Positions 1 to 8,256 of a DNA stretch of 64,000 nt are shown piece by piece (within the stretch, counting starts at the first letter, position 1; each line of letters starts with the position of its first letter). Source of the stretch: Bosea sp. (in: a-proteobacteria) (GTDB lineage: Bacteria; Pseudomonadota; Alphaproteobacteria; Rhizobiales; Beijerinckiaceae); NCBI GenBank assembly GCA_023910605.1, contig JAAVVV010000001.1, positions 2,966,698 to 3,030,697 of the forward strand, read 5' to 3'. The position numbers were made by a program, and so were the translations under genes. Below the pieces are notes generated by a model. That model was not told the origin of the DNA, made no database searches, and saw only the letters and a list, made by a program, of their open reading frames with translations.

Positions 1-1803
1 GAGCTGCGCATAGGTGTCGCCCTTGCGCATGTCTGTCCAGCTGGCCTGGTCGGCCACCAGGTTGGAGCCGGCCTCATCCGAACCCGGCACCTGCGGCTTG
101 TCATGTCCCGCCGAGACGGCCAGACCGCTGCCGCGGCCAATGATGACCTCGCCGACGCCGACGCGCACCATCACATCGTCTGCGACGGGCCTGACCGCGA
201 CACCCTGGACCGTCTGCTCGATCTGGAACTCGACGAAACGCTGCACCTTGGGCGTGGATGCGCCCGGCCCATAGGCGGTGGCCACAGCTACGCTCTGGCC
301 CGGCTCGGTTCCGATCCAGTGCACGCTGGAAACCTGGGTGAGAGGCAGGCTGATCACGCTCTGGCCGCGCTCGTCGAAGCTGCGGCGCGCCAGCAGCGGC
401 TCGGCCGCCTGCACGCCCTTGTCGCCCAGCGTCAGCGACCAGCGCAGCCCATCGGGCGCAAGCCGCACGATGCCGCCGGGCTTCATCTGCAGGCGCAGCA
501 CGGTGGCCTTGCCTTCGCGGGTCGCCGCCGCGCTCACGATATGGGCGCCAGCCTCGGCCATCAGTTGCCGGGCATCGAGTGTGTCAATCGTATCGAAGAC
601 CACCACCGTCTCGCCGCGATCGTCGAAGGCCGCCGCGGCCGTCCGGCGCGGGAAGGCGAAATCGATGCGCGCGCCATCGGGCGCCTGCGTCACGGCGATG
701 CCGACGGACTGCGGCGGCGCGGCGGGGCCTGCCGTCTGCCAGGCCGGAGCGGCCGGCGGATCGGCGGGAGCGGCTCCCGCTGGCTTGGGCGGCGCCTCCG
801 CGCTTGCAGCGCGGGCTGCCTTGGCGGCGGGAGTGGCGGCGGGAGTGGCAGCAGGTGCGGCAACAGGTGCGGCAGCGGGTGCGGCAGCGGGTGGAGCCGT
901 GGGGCGCGCGGCGGCTTCAGCCTCGGCGACGCGTGCCGCAAGCTGCGCCTCCGCAGCCTTCGCGGCAGCGGCGGATTTGGCCCGGTCCACCAGATCGATG
1001 ATGAAGCCGTCTTCCTCGCGGAACGTGCGGGGCTCAAGCTGGGGATCGACCCTGAGGCGCATCACGATGCCGTCCGCAGATCGTTCGATCGCGTCGACGC
1101 TCGCCCCGGGGGGCAGCAGCGATCGCACCTGGCCCACCGCGAGCCTGGCCGGCGCGCGGAATGCGACCGTCAGGGCGTCGCCCTCGGCCCTGGCCTCGAC
1201 GTTCATCTCCTGCGGCACCTCGAAGACAAGACGCGACAGCGTGGGCAGCGTGGCGCCGCGCACGGCGATCTCCGGCCCCTCGGTCCGCTCGCGATTGCGC
1301 ACCAGCTCGCGCGCGATCAGTTCCGCCTGGCGCAGCCGGTCAACCATCTCCTTCATCACTTCGGGCGGCAGGCTTGGCTTCAGCCCCTGCCAGTTCTGCG
1401 GCAGGAGATCGACGAAGACGCGCTCGCCAGCCTCGATCATGTTGGAGGTGAAGGCGCGCGTCAGGGCAAAGCGCACGCCCCGACCGTCAGGGTCCACGCG
1501 CACTGCCGAGACATAAGACGGCATTTCACGCAAGATGCGGTCGGCTGTGAGGCGGACAGGCTCGCTGAAGCCGACGATCAGCACGCCGTTGGTGACGCGC
1601 GCGCTGACGGGCTGGGAACTGGGCAAGGTGAAGACGAGGCGGCCGAAATTGCGCTCTTCCTCGCCCTTCAGCGTGGCTTCCTGCTGCGCACGCGCCGCGC
1701 CAGGCGACAGGGCGCACAGAAGCGCCGCCACGCCGATGCCCAGCATCCGCGCGCGGAAGGATCGTGTGCGAGGGGAACGCAACGCCACCATAACTTTACT
1801 CAT
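1..1803 (-). CDS. Large exported protein of unknown function (5' part, cut by window edge)
   Basis: The leftward reading frame is open for 601 codons and runs off the window at position 1, so the C-terminus is missing. The start ATG at 1803 is followed by a basic stretch, a hydrophobic segment (about residues 20-37) and an ARA-QQ signal-peptidase-like site near residue 39, so export is likely. In-frame ATGs at 1791 and 1746 are alternatives. Residues about 40-270 look like globular beta-rich sequence, possibly AMIN-like. Residues about 273-352 are an Ala/Pro-rich linker, which appears on the DNA as GC-rich near-repeats around 800-900. A second globular part follows. The position beside dksA and the flagellar block suggests an envelope or motility role, but this is inference; I do not recognise the family. 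Confidence 0.75.
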   Translation of the reverse strand, partial: MSKVMVALRSPRTRSFRARMLGIGVAALLCALSPGAARAQQEATLKGEEERNFGRLVFTLPSSQPVSARVTNGVLIVGFSEPVRLTADRILREMPSYVSAVRVDPDGRGVRFALTRAFTSNMIEAGERVFVDLLPQNWQGLKPSLPPEVMKEMVDRLRQAELIARELVRNRERTEGPEIAVRGATLPTLSRLVFEVPQEMNVEARAEGDALTVAFRAPARLAVGQVRSLLPPGASVDAIERSADGIVMRLRVDPQLEPRTFREEDGFIIDLVDRAKSAAAAKAAEAQLAARVAEAEAAARPTAPPAAAPAAAPVAAPAATPAATPAAKAARAASAEAPPKPAGAAPADPPAAPAWQTAGPAAPPQSVGIAVTQAPDGARIDFAFPRRTAAAAFDDRGETVVVFDTIDTLDARQLMAEAGAHIVSAAATREGKATVLRLQMKPGGIVRLAPDGLRWSLTLGDKGVQAAEPLLARRSFDERGQSVISLPLTQVSSVHWIGTEPGQSVAVATAYGPGASTPKVQRFVEFQIEQTVQGVAVRPVADDVMVRVGVGEVIIGRGSGLAVSAGHDKPQVPGSDEAGSNLVADQASWTDMRKGDTYAQL

Positions 1804-2118
1804 GCCGAAGAAGCGCGGCCCGGCACACTGGCCCTGATGCACCATGAGCCAACGAGGTTATCGCTCGGTTAAGCCGTTGCCTCGCCTTGGTGACATGGGC
1901 GGAATGGCCGAAGACCGGCCAAGGAGGGTCTTTTCAAAATCAACAATTTCAAATCGACACGAAGCGGCGGTTGCGAGCGATATGCATCGTTGTCTCGGTC
2001 TGGACTTGAGTCTATAGCAGCCGCGTGGTCACGACGGGTCGGACGAGTCGGGGGGCTCAGGCGGGACCTTCCCGTCGGGGGTCATCTCGGCGCAATGAAC
2101 CTTCGAACGAGGCATGTC
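1804..2118. other. Intergenic region between the divergent exported-protein gene and dksA
   Basis: This 315-bp stretch separates two divergent genes and should hold both promoters. A small hairpin (TGGCCG, loop AAGAC, CGGCCA) spans 1905-1921 and an AT-rich patch lies at 1930-1965. A longer in-frame dksA reading could start at 1990 or 2095, but that extension does not resemble DksA. I see no RNA gene or clear operator. Confidence 0.4.
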
Positions 2119-2541
2119 ATGGAGAAAGAGATCATCATCAGCGTGGATTACAAACCCACTGACGACGAGTCCTTCATGAGCGAACGCCAAAAGGTCTACT
2201 TCCGGCAAAAGTTGCTCCGCTGGAAGGAGGACATCCTGAAGGAAGCGAAGGAGACGATCCTCGCCCTGCAGGCTGAAAACGAGAACCACCCCGACATCGC
2301 CGACCGCGCCTCGTCCGAGACAGATCGCGCCATCGAACTCCGGGCCCGCGATCGGCAGCGCAAGCTCATCTCCAAGATCGACAGCGCCCTCGCGCGGATC
2401 GAGGATGGCTCCTACGGCTATTGCGAGGAGACCGGCGAGCCGATTTCGCTGAAGCGGCTCGAAGCGCGGCCCATCGCCACCCTCTCGCTCGAGGCGCAGG
2501 AGCGCCACGAACGCAACGAGCGCGTCTTCCGCGACGACTAG
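2119..2541 (+). CDS. dksA: RNA polymerase-binding transcription factor DksA (one-cysteine type)
   Basis: The protein is 140 aa. DksA binds in the RNA polymerase secondary channel and works with ppGpp to adjust rRNA and biosynthetic promoters. The conserved coiled-coil region runs from about residue 15 to 100 and includes SSETDRAIELRARDR and SKIDSALARIEDGSYGYC. In the zinc-finger position only the first of four cysteines remains: the pattern is C-x2-T-x17-S-x2-A. This matches the alphaproteobacterial zinc-independent DksA class. The start at 2119 gives the usual N-terminus (MEKEIIISV) with GAGG six bases upstream; upstream in-frame ATGs at 2095 and 1990 would add non-conserved residues. It appears to be a single-gene unit ahead of a same-strand MFS gene. 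Confidence 0.93.
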   Translation: MEKEIIISVDYKPTDDESFMSERQKVYFRQKLLRWKEDILKEAKETILALQAENENHPDIADRASSETDRAIELRARDRQRKLISKIDSALARIEDGSYGYCEETGEPISLKRLEARPIATLSLEAQERHERNERVFRDD

Positions 2542-2630
2542 GCGATAGCCGCGGTTCGGCCTTCCCGGAAATCGGGTGTCCCGAGACAGCCCTTTCGTGG
2601 TTCAGACGGGGCTCACAGGGATGACGGACC

Positions 2631-3857
2631 ATGCTTCCAGCCGCTTTTCACCGTCTCACCGCCGTTGCTGCGGGTTTTCGTGGTGCCGACCAGCTCATGG
2701 TTGCCGGAACACCGCTGGTCGTTGCCGCGCTGTTCGGTGGCGGGCCTGACATCGTCGGGCTCATCGTTGCGGTCCAGGGCTCCGCCTGGCTGCTGATGTC
2801 GCTGCCGGCCGGGGTCTGGGTTGATCGCATCGCTCCGCTCAACGGGCTGAAGGCCGCCATGGCCATGGCTGTCGCCGGAGTTCTCCTGGCCATGGCCGGA
2901 CTGGGCGCAGGGCACCTTGCCCTGTTTGCAGCGGGCGCCTTTCTCAGCGCCTCCGCTGCCGTCGTCGGCTTCCTCGCCGAAAGTGCCAGCGTGCAGGCCC
3001 TTGTCCAGGCCAACCAGTTGCCGCGCGCCAATGCAAGGCTGCAACTGGTCCAGTCCAGTGCCGCCCTCGCCGGGCCCGCACTGATGGGCCTCGCCGTGCT
3101 TCAGGGCTGGACCATGCAGGCCTACCTCCTGGCTGGGTTTATCGCAGCTCTTGGTCTTGCCGTTGCCCTCGGCTTCGGCAGACAGCCGGCGCGAGCACCG
3201 CGCATGCGCGAACCCCTGGCAGAGATCGCCGAAGGGTTCGCATTCGTGCGCCGCCAGCCGCTGCTCGTCGGCATCGTCGCCTGCGCGCTGTTCTGGAACA
3301 TGGCTTTCTTCGCCCTTACCGCCGTGTTCGTGCCCTTCGCGCTCGGCCCGCTGGGGCTCAACGCGGCCGAGACGGGAATCGCACAATCGGCCATGGGCAT
3401 CGGCTCATTGGCTGCCGCCCTGCTGGCGACCATGGCCATGGCAAGGCTCTCGCCCCGGCTGATCCTCGTGTTCGGGCCAGCATCCTCAATGCTGGCATCG
3501 GTGATCCTGGCGCTGTCGCCCCAAATTGCCGGCACAGGCTTTCGTCTGGCCGGGCCGGTAGCGGTATTCCTGCTGCTTGGCTTTGGCCCGATCCTGTGGT
3601 TCGTCTGCCAGAACAGCATCCGCCAACTGGTGACGCCGTCGGTCCTGCTCGGGCGAGTCGGATCGGTCATTCAGGTCGCGATCTATGGGGTGCGCTCAGT
3701 TGGCGCGCTGCTGGGCGGCATCGTCGCGGCCCGTTTCGGTTTCAGCGCGGCCATGGGGCTTATCGTCGGCCTGTTTGCCGCCTCACTGCTGGCCGTTCTG
3801 GCTTCCTCGCTCGCCCGCCTGCGCACCCTGCCGCCACCCGCCGCCTTGCAAGCCTGA
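2631..3857 (+). CDS. MFS transporter
   Basis: The 408-aa protein is very hydrophobic, with about 12 predicted membrane segments and the loop sequence GVWVDRIAP, equivalent to motif A, after the second segment. It resembles the MFS_3/macrolide-efflux or enterobactin-exporter type. The substrate cannot be told from sequence. It starts 89 bp after dksA, and a strong hairpin follows its stop codon, so it probably ends its own transcript. Confidence 0.85.
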   Translation: MLPAAFHRLTAVAAGFRGADQLMVAGTPLVVAALFGGGPDIVGLIVAVQGSAWLLMSLPAGVWVDRIAPLNGLKAAMAMAVAGVLLAMAGLGAGHLALFAAGAFLSASAAVVGFLAESASVQALVQANQLPRANARLQLVQSSAALAGPALMGLAVLQGWTMQAYLLAGFIAALGLAVALGFGRQPARAPRMREPLAEIAEGFAFVRRQPLLVGIVACALFWNMAFFALTAVFVPFALGPLGLNAAETGIAQSAMGIGSLAAALLATMAMARLSPRLILVFGPASSMLASVILALSPQIAGTGFRLAGPVAVFLLLGFGPILWFVCQNSIRQLVTPSVLLGRVGSVIQVAIYGVRSVGALLGGIVAARFGFSAAMGLIVGLFAASLLAVLASSLARLRTLPPPAALQA

Positions 3858-3862
3858 CGCGC

Positions 3863-3893
3863 GAAAGCCCCGCGTGGGAGGCGCGGGGCTTTC
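3863..3893 (+). terminator. Hairpin terminator after MFS gene
   Basis: A perfect 12-bp stem (GAAAGCCCCGCG, 3863-3874, with its complement at 3882-3893) encloses a 7-nt loop, six bases after the MFS stop codon. The T run is inside the descending stem and no U-tract follows, so it is a GC-rich terminator-like hairpin. Confidence 0.65.
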
Positions 3894-4023
3894 GTCAGCT
3901 GGCGGCAGCAAGGTGGGAAGCGCTGCTGCGCGCCGCAGTGACGGGCCGCCATGGGAAGCGGCTGGTCACCGGGCGCCAGGACCGGGCCCCGGCTGGGGAG
4001 CGAGGAACGGCCTTGGCCTGTCA

Positions 4024-4059
4024 CCCGCCGGCGTTGGGGGGGAGCGTCACGCCGGCGGG
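4024..4059 (-). terminator. Probable terminator of the flgFGAH operon
   Basis: A 10-bp perfect inverted repeat (CCCGCCGGCG at 4024-4033, complement at 4050-4059) lies 17 bp beyond the flgH stop on the leftward transcript. The loop is 16 nt and no clear U-tract follows, so function is inferred. Confidence 0.45.
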
Positions 4060-4075
4060 GCCTGATCGATGACGC

Positions 4076-4831
4076 TCAGAAAGGCAGCAGCACGTCCATC
4101 ACCTGCTGGCCATAGCGAGGCTGCTGCACATCCGTGATCTGGCCGCGCCCGCCATAGGCGATGCGCGCCTGGGCGATCTTGGTGGAGTCGATCGTGTTGT
4201 CGCTGTCGATATCCTCAGGGCGCACGACGCCGGCCACGATCAGTTCGCGGACCTCGAAGTTGATGCGGATCTCCTGCTTGCCCTCGATGACGAGGTTGCC
4301 GTTCGGCAACAGCTGGGTGACCGCTGCCGCCACATTCGTGGAGAGCTGCTCGGAGCGGCGGACGGAGCCTGCGCCTTGCGTCGAGGTGTTCGAATTGGTG
4401 GAGACGAGCGAGCCGGGGGAAACGGACTCGGGCAGGATGGCGGGCAGATTGGACTCGATTCCCAACAGGTTGGGCACGCCCATGCTGTCCTTGCCGCTGC
4501 GCGAGCGGCTGGTCTGGTTCTGAAGCTCCGCCCGGTCGGTGACGCGCACCTTCACCGTGACGAGATCGCCGATCTGGCGGGCGCGCTGATCCTTGAAGAA
4601 GGCGCGGCTGCCCTGGCGCCACAGGGAGTTGGGTCCGAAGGAGACATGCTCGGGCGTCGGCATCGGCATCCGCACCGGCTTGTAGCCTTCCTGCGCGGTG
4701 GGGTCCTCGATGGCCGAGAGGGCCGGCGCGCGCCCGACATTGGCGAGGCGGTCCGCCGCACCGCAGGCCGAGAGGGTGAGGCCCATCGCGGCGACGGCGA
4801 CGAGGCGGAAGGTAAGGCTGGTCTGGCTCAT
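4076..4831 (-). CDS. flgH: Flagellar L-ring lipoprotein FlgH
   Basis: The 251-aa protein forms the outer-membrane L-ring around the flagellar rod. The signal peptide ends in a lipobox LSAC with the lipidated Cys at residue 23. Family features follow, including SLWRQGSRAFFKDQRARQIGDL near residue 70 (shown in part) and INFEVRELIVAGVVRPEDI in the C-terminal half. It is the last gene of the leftward operon flgF-flgG-flgA-flgH, and flgA ends 17 bp upstream of its start. Confidence 0.97.
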   Translation of the reverse strand: MSQTSLTFRLVAVAAMGLTLSACGAADRLANVGRAPALSAIEDPTAQEGYKPVRMPMPTPEHVSFGPNSLWRQGSRAFFKDQRARQIGDLVTVKVRVTDRAELQNQTSRSRSGKDSMGVPNLLGIESNLPAILPESVSPGSLVSTNSNTSTQGAGSVRRSEQLSTNVAAAVTQLLPNGNLVIEGKQEIRINFEVRELIVAGVVRPEDIDSDNTIDSTKIAQARIAYGGRGQITDVQQPRYGQQVMDVLLPF

Positions 4832-4848
4832 GGTCTTTCCCTCGTGCT

Positions 4849-5868
4849 TCAGTTGGCGGCTGCGACACGGCCGCTGGCGGCGCCGTTGACGGCGACACGG
4901 CCCGGCCCGATCACGGTGCCCTGCAGGATCTTCTTGGACTGGACGTTCATGACCGAGATCATGTCGCCCTGCGCTCCGCCCTCCTGCGCGCGGCCGCGCA
5001 TCGTCAGCATCAGGCCCGGCGCTTCATAGACGACGGTGATGACCTCGTTGCGCGCCACGATTTCCTGGCGCTGCAGGTCGTTGGCGCGCAGCTGCTGCCC
5101 GGCCATCAGCGCACGGCGCGCGGCCTTGCCGATCGCGGCGGTGGTCTCCACCACGAGGTCGGCACTGGCTGCGTCGCGCGGACGGCGCTCGACCATGAGG
5201 TCGGCCGCCTGAACGATCTCGCCGCGGGCGATGGTCCGCACCGGCACCACGACCTCGACCGTCTCGACCATCTGGCCCGTCACCCGGACAGGCTTGAGCC
5301 GCATCGAAGCGCTGCCAGGCAGCATCAGTGTGGCTGTGAGCCGGCGGCTGCGCGCGTCATAGACGAGATCCTGGGTCTGCAGCGCGCCGCGCAGATCGGG
5401 TTCGACGACGAGGTTGGGCGCGCCATTGTCGAGCACGAGGCTCAGGCTGCGGGCATCGACGCCGTAGCGCTCCTCAATGGCGCGGCGCAGCGCGCCTTCG
5501 ATGTCCAGCATCCCGATGCGCCGTGCGGCGCGGGTCACCACAACTTGCGCGGCCCCGCCATCGGCGAGCGTCTCGACACCTTGAGCGCGCACAGCCTCCA
5601 TGATGCGGGCAGACTGGATCGTGCCCGTTTCGCCAAGCGCCGGAGCGCGGAAGGCAGGCTGCGCGGCAACCGACACCGGCAGGCCGCTGACCAGATCGCC
5701 GAGCGTCAGGATATCGCGCGTGGCGGTGATGTCGGGCTTGAGCGCGGGCTTGGCCGGCGCCGCCGCGACGCGCACGGACATGCCGGGCGAGGCGAAGCCC
5801 GGGGCGGGCGCCAGCGCGATGAAGCCAAGGGAGAGGCTGCAGAAGAAAGCGGCAGAAGCGCGCATCAT
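4849..5868 (-). CDS. flgA: Flagellar P-ring assembly chaperone FlgA
   Basis: FlgA is the periplasmic chaperone for P-ring formation by FlgI. From the ATG at 5868 it has 339 aa, with a signal peptide (cleavage after about residue 27, FAS) and a C-terminal SAF-like domain (RTIARGEIVQAADL, ending GTVIGPGRVAVNG). It is longer than enterobacterial FlgA, as is usual for alphaproteobacteria. The reading frame continues upstream inside flgG, but GTG (5871), ATG (5868) and ATG (5865) lie together just after the flgG stop. The ribosome site (AGGGG) is inside the flgG 3' end, suggesting translational coupling. Confidence 0.93.
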   Translation of the reverse strand: MMRASAAFFCSLSLGFIALAPAPGFASPGMSVRVAAAPAKPALKPDITATRDILTLGDLVSGLPVSVAAQPAFRAPALGETGTIQSARIMEAVRAQGVETLADGGAAQVVVTRAARRIGMLDIEGALRRAIEERYGVDARSLSLVLDNGAPNLVVEPDLRGALQTQDLVYDARSRRLTATLMLPGSASMRLKPVRVTGQMVETVEVVVPVRTIARGEIVQAADLMVERRPRDAASADLVVETTAAIGKAARRALMAGQQLRANDLQRQEIVARNEVITVVYEAPGLMLTMRGRAQEGGAQGDMISVMNVQSKKILQGTVIGPGRVAVNGAASGRVAAAN

Positions 5869-5873
5869 CACGA

Positions 5874-6665
5874 TCAACCCCTGAACAGCTGGCTGGTGGC
5901 CTGCATCATCTGGTCGGTGGCCGAGATGACGCGGGAGTTCATTTCGTAGGCGCGCTGCGCGGCGATGAGCGAGCTGATCTCGACCACTGCGTTCACGTTG
6001 GATTCTTCCAGCCATCTCTGCTGAACCGTGCCGAAACCCTCGCCGCCGGGGTTGCCGTCGATGGCGGGCCCCGAGCCGGCGGTTTCGACGAACAGGTTGT
6101 CGCCGATGGATTCAAGGCCAACGCGGTTGACGAATCGCGACAGCTGGACCTGCCCAAGATCCTGCGGCGCAGTCTGCCCGGGGATCAGCGCCTGCACCTG
6201 TCCAGTGCCGCTGACCGTCACTGCACGCGCGTTCTGTGGCACGTTGATGCCCGGCTCGACGATGTAGCCATCCTTGGTGACGAGCTGGCCCTGGCTGTCG
6301 AGATCGAAGGAGCCGTCGCGGGTGTAGGCGGTGCGACCATCGGGCATCCGCACACGGAAGAAGCCGTCGCCCCGCACCGACAGGTCATATTCCTTGTCGG
6401 TCTCGGTGAGAGGGCCCTGCCCCATCACCCGGCCCGTGGCCACGGTCTTGACGCCTGACCCCACGAAAGTTCCGGCGGGCACCTGCGTGCCCTGGTCGGA
6501 GGTGGCGGAGCCGGCGCGGCGCAAGTTCTCGTAGAGCAGATCCTGGAAGTGGACCCGCTGGCGCTTGTAGCCATTGGTCCGGACGTTGGCGATGTTGTTG
6601 GAGATGACCTGAACATTCAGCTCCTGGGCCATCATCCCGGTCGCGGCGGTGTAAAGAGCGCGCAT
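5874..6665 (-). CDS. flgG: Flagellar distal rod protein FlgG
   Basis: The 263-aa protein starts MRALYTAATGMMAQ and carries the rod/hook signature NNIANVRTNGYK near residues 23-34. It also has the FlgG central sequence VRGDGFFRVRMPDG and a C-terminal EISSLIAAQRAYEMNSRVI segment. The length is the family norm (about 260). FlgG forms the distal rod that crosses the P and L rings. It lies between flgF and flgA in the leftward operon. Confidence 0.98.
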   Translation of the reverse strand: MRALYTAATGMMAQELNVQVISNNIANVRTNGYKRQRVHFQDLLYENLRRAGSATSDQGTQVPAGTFVGSGVKTVATGRVMGQGPLTETDKEYDLSVRGDGFFRVRMPDGRTAYTRDGSFDLDSQGQLVTKDGYIVEPGINVPQNARAVTVSGTGQVQALIPGQTAPQDLGQVQLSRFVNRVGLESIGDNLFVETAGSGPAIDGNPGGEGFGTVQQRWLEESNVNAVVEISSLIAAQRAYEMNSRVISATDQMMQATSQLFRG

Positions 6666-6680
6666 GGCGGTTGCTCCCGA

Positions 6681-7427
6681 TCAGCTCTGGAGGTCAGCAA
6701 GGCGGCGGATGGCGTCGCGCCGGAGTTCGTCAGTGCGCCCCATCATGCTGGTGACGGAGGAATAGGCGCGCTGCACCTCGACGAGCCGGCTCATCTCAAG
6801 CACGGGCTTGACGTTGGAACGCTCGATGACGCCCGTCTCGACGCGGGCGGTGGGGCCGGCGGGCTGGGCGGGACCCGTGCTGGTGAACAGGTTGCCGCCT
6901 TCGTTGCGCAGGGCGCGCGGGTCGGCGAAGCGCGCCAGGCTCAGCTTGCCTCGCGTGCCCTGGTCGGTCAGCACCGTGCCGTCCTCGGCGATTCGCACGC
7001 CCGTCTCGTTGGCGGAGATTTCGATGGGGCCGTTCTCGCCGATCACGCGCAGGCCGCTCTGGGTGACGAGCTGGCCGCGGGCATTGATCTCGAAACCGCC
7101 ATCGCGGGTGTATCGGTTCTCGCCGTTCGGGGTCTGCACCGTGAAGAAGGCGTCGCCGCGCACCGCCACGTCCAGCGGATTGCCAGTACGCTCCATCATC
7201 CCGCCCGAAAGGTCGATCGGCGTGCCGCGGTCAATGACGTAGGACACCTTCTTGTCGGCGTTGGGAAATGTCTCGGCCTTGGCGGCGGGCTGGATATGCT
7301 CCGCAAACCGCAAGGAGCGGGCCTTGAAGCCGTTGGTGTTGATGTTGGCCACATTGTTGGCGATCACATCCATCTCGCGCCGAAGCACCATCTGGCGTGA
7401 CAATCCGACGAGAAGCGAGTTCTCCAT
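6681..7427 (-). CDS. flgF: Flagellar proximal rod protein FlgF
   Basis: The 248-aa protein begins MENSLLVGLSRQMVLRREMD and has the rod signature NNVANINTNGFK, with the C-terminal helix motif LEMSRLVEVQRAYSSV. The start at 7427 is preceded by GGGAGCAGG; an upstream in-frame extension to 7490 is not conserved-looking. It is the first gene of flgFGAH. A sigma-54-type promoter on the same strand lies at 7511-7497, about 70 bp before the start codon. Confidence 0.96.
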   Translation of the reverse strand: MENSLLVGLSRQMVLRREMDVIANNVANINTNGFKARSLRFAEHIQPAAKAETFPNADKKVSYVIDRGTPIDLSGGMMERTGNPLDVAVRGDAFFTVQTPNGENRYTRDGGFEINARGQLVTQSGLRVIGENGPIEISANETGVRIAEDGTVLTDQGTRGKLSLARFADPRALRNEGGNLFTSTGPAQPAGPTARVETGVIERSNVKPVLEMSRLVEVQRAYSSVTSMMGRTDELRRDAIRRLADLQS

Positions 7428-7496
7428 GCTGCCTGCTCCCATGTTACGCGGCAGACCGGGACGCTCCCCAGCGCGGCCACCGCACCCCAAGGGTTC

Positions 7497-7511
7497 GCAT
7501 GAGCCGTGCCA
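7497..7511 (-). promoter_or_regulatory. Sigma-54-type -24/-12 promoter of flgF operon
   Basis: On the minus strand the sequence is TGGCACGGCTCATGC. The GG and GC doublets are 12 bases apart as required, and only one base differs from TGGCACG-N4-TTGC. A CCGGCA-N5-TGCCGG palindrome is centred about 110 bp upstream, at enhancer distance. FlbD-activated sigma-54 promoters drive comparable hook and basal-body genes in Caulobacter. Confidence 0.72.
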
Positions 7512-7610
7512 AACCAGATGAATTGTATTAATCTTTTTTCTATCAATATGTTAGGCGATCTCTACGCGCTGCGCCTCCCCTGCCGGGTTCGCACCTGGCG
7601 GCAAAAGCGG

Positions 7611-7629
7611 CCCGGCAACATCTGCCGGG
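7611..7629. promoter_or_regulatory. FlbD ftr-like palindrome between flgF and fliL
   Basis: CCCGGCAACATCTGCCGGG is a perfect 19-bp dyad. Its CCGGCA-N5-TGCCGG core recurs before flgI and flgE and fits the Caulobacter ftr enhancer element. It lies about 110 bp upstream of the flgF sigma-54 promoter and directly abuts the CtrA box of fliL, so the same bound protein could activate flgF and repress fliL. An additional half-site TGCCGGG is at 7581-7587. Confidence 0.68.
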
Positions 7630-7630
7630 T

Positions 7631-7646
7631 TTAACGAGGCGTTAAC
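7631..7646 (+). promoter_or_regulatory. Perfect CtrA box upstream of fliL
   Basis: TTAA-CGAGGCG-TTAAC matches the CtrA full-site consensus TTAA-N7-TTAAC exactly, and continues into TTAACCAT. It ends 71 nt before the fliL start codon, leaving room for a promoter whose -35 region overlaps the box. The fliL-fliM operon is a known direct CtrA target in Caulobacter; regulation here is inferred. Confidence 0.8.
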
Positions 7647-7717
7647 CATGATTGCCCACTTTGCATGTCATGCAGCTTGAATTGCGCTGAACTGCCAGCC
7701 TGAGGCTTCACGGATCC

Positions 7718-8248
7718 ATGGCGAAAAAACCAACAGCACCTGAGAAGGAGGCCGACGGGGCCACCCCGGGCGAGGGCGACGCCTCCAAGAAGGGCGGGCT
7801 CAAGTCCTTGCTTGGCAACAAGCTCGTTCTCGGCGGCGTGGCGGTCGTGCTGCTTCTGGGCGGCGGCGGAGCCTATTACTTTCTCAAGATGAAGCCGGCC
7901 GCGGCAGCTGCGGAGTCCGCCAAGCCCGCGCCCCGCACCACCGGTTTCGTCGATATGAAGGAGATCATGGTGAACATCGCCGGAGCGCAGCCCGGCGAAC
8001 GCCAGAATTTCATCAAGATCAAGGTCGCGCTCGAGATCGCGGACTCGAAGATGGCTCCCGAGATCCAGCCGCTCCTGCCGCGCGTGGAGGATATGTTCCA
8101 GGTCTATCTGCGCGAACTGCGCCCTGCCGACCTTGAAGGCTCTGCGGGAACCTTCCGCCTCAAGGAAGAGCTGCTGCGCCGCGTCAACGTGGCGGTGCAG
8201 CCCGCCAAGGTGGACGCCATCCTCTTCAAGGAACTTCTGGTTCAATAG
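7718..8248 (+). CDS. fliL: Flagellar basal body-associated protein FliL
   Basis: The 176-aa protein has a charged cytoplasmic N-terminus, one membrane segment (about residues 35-57) and a periplasmic FliL domain including VNIAGAQPGERQNFIKIKVA and a C-terminal RRVNVAVQPAKVDAILFKE. FliL surrounds the stator units and supports torque. It is the first gene of a rightward operon with fliM, the DUF6468 gene and a motE-like gene. Confidence 0.95.
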   Translation: MAKKPTAPEKEADGATPGEGDASKKGGLKSLLGNKLVLGGVAVVLLLGGGGAYYFLKMKPAAAAAESAKPAPRTTGFVDMKEIMVNIAGAQPGERQNFIKIKVALEIADSKMAPEIQPLLPRVEDMFQVYLRELRPADLEGSAGTFRLKEELLRRVNVAVQPAKVDAILFKELLVQ

Positions 8249-8256
8249 GCATCACC

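Noticed and set aside
103..1872. Long rightward open frame of 589 codons at the left edge
   Set aside because: It is antisense to a leftward frame that has a signal peptide and protein-like composition. The rightward product is rich in Arg, His and Gly with low-complexity runs, typical of a GC-rich shadow frame.
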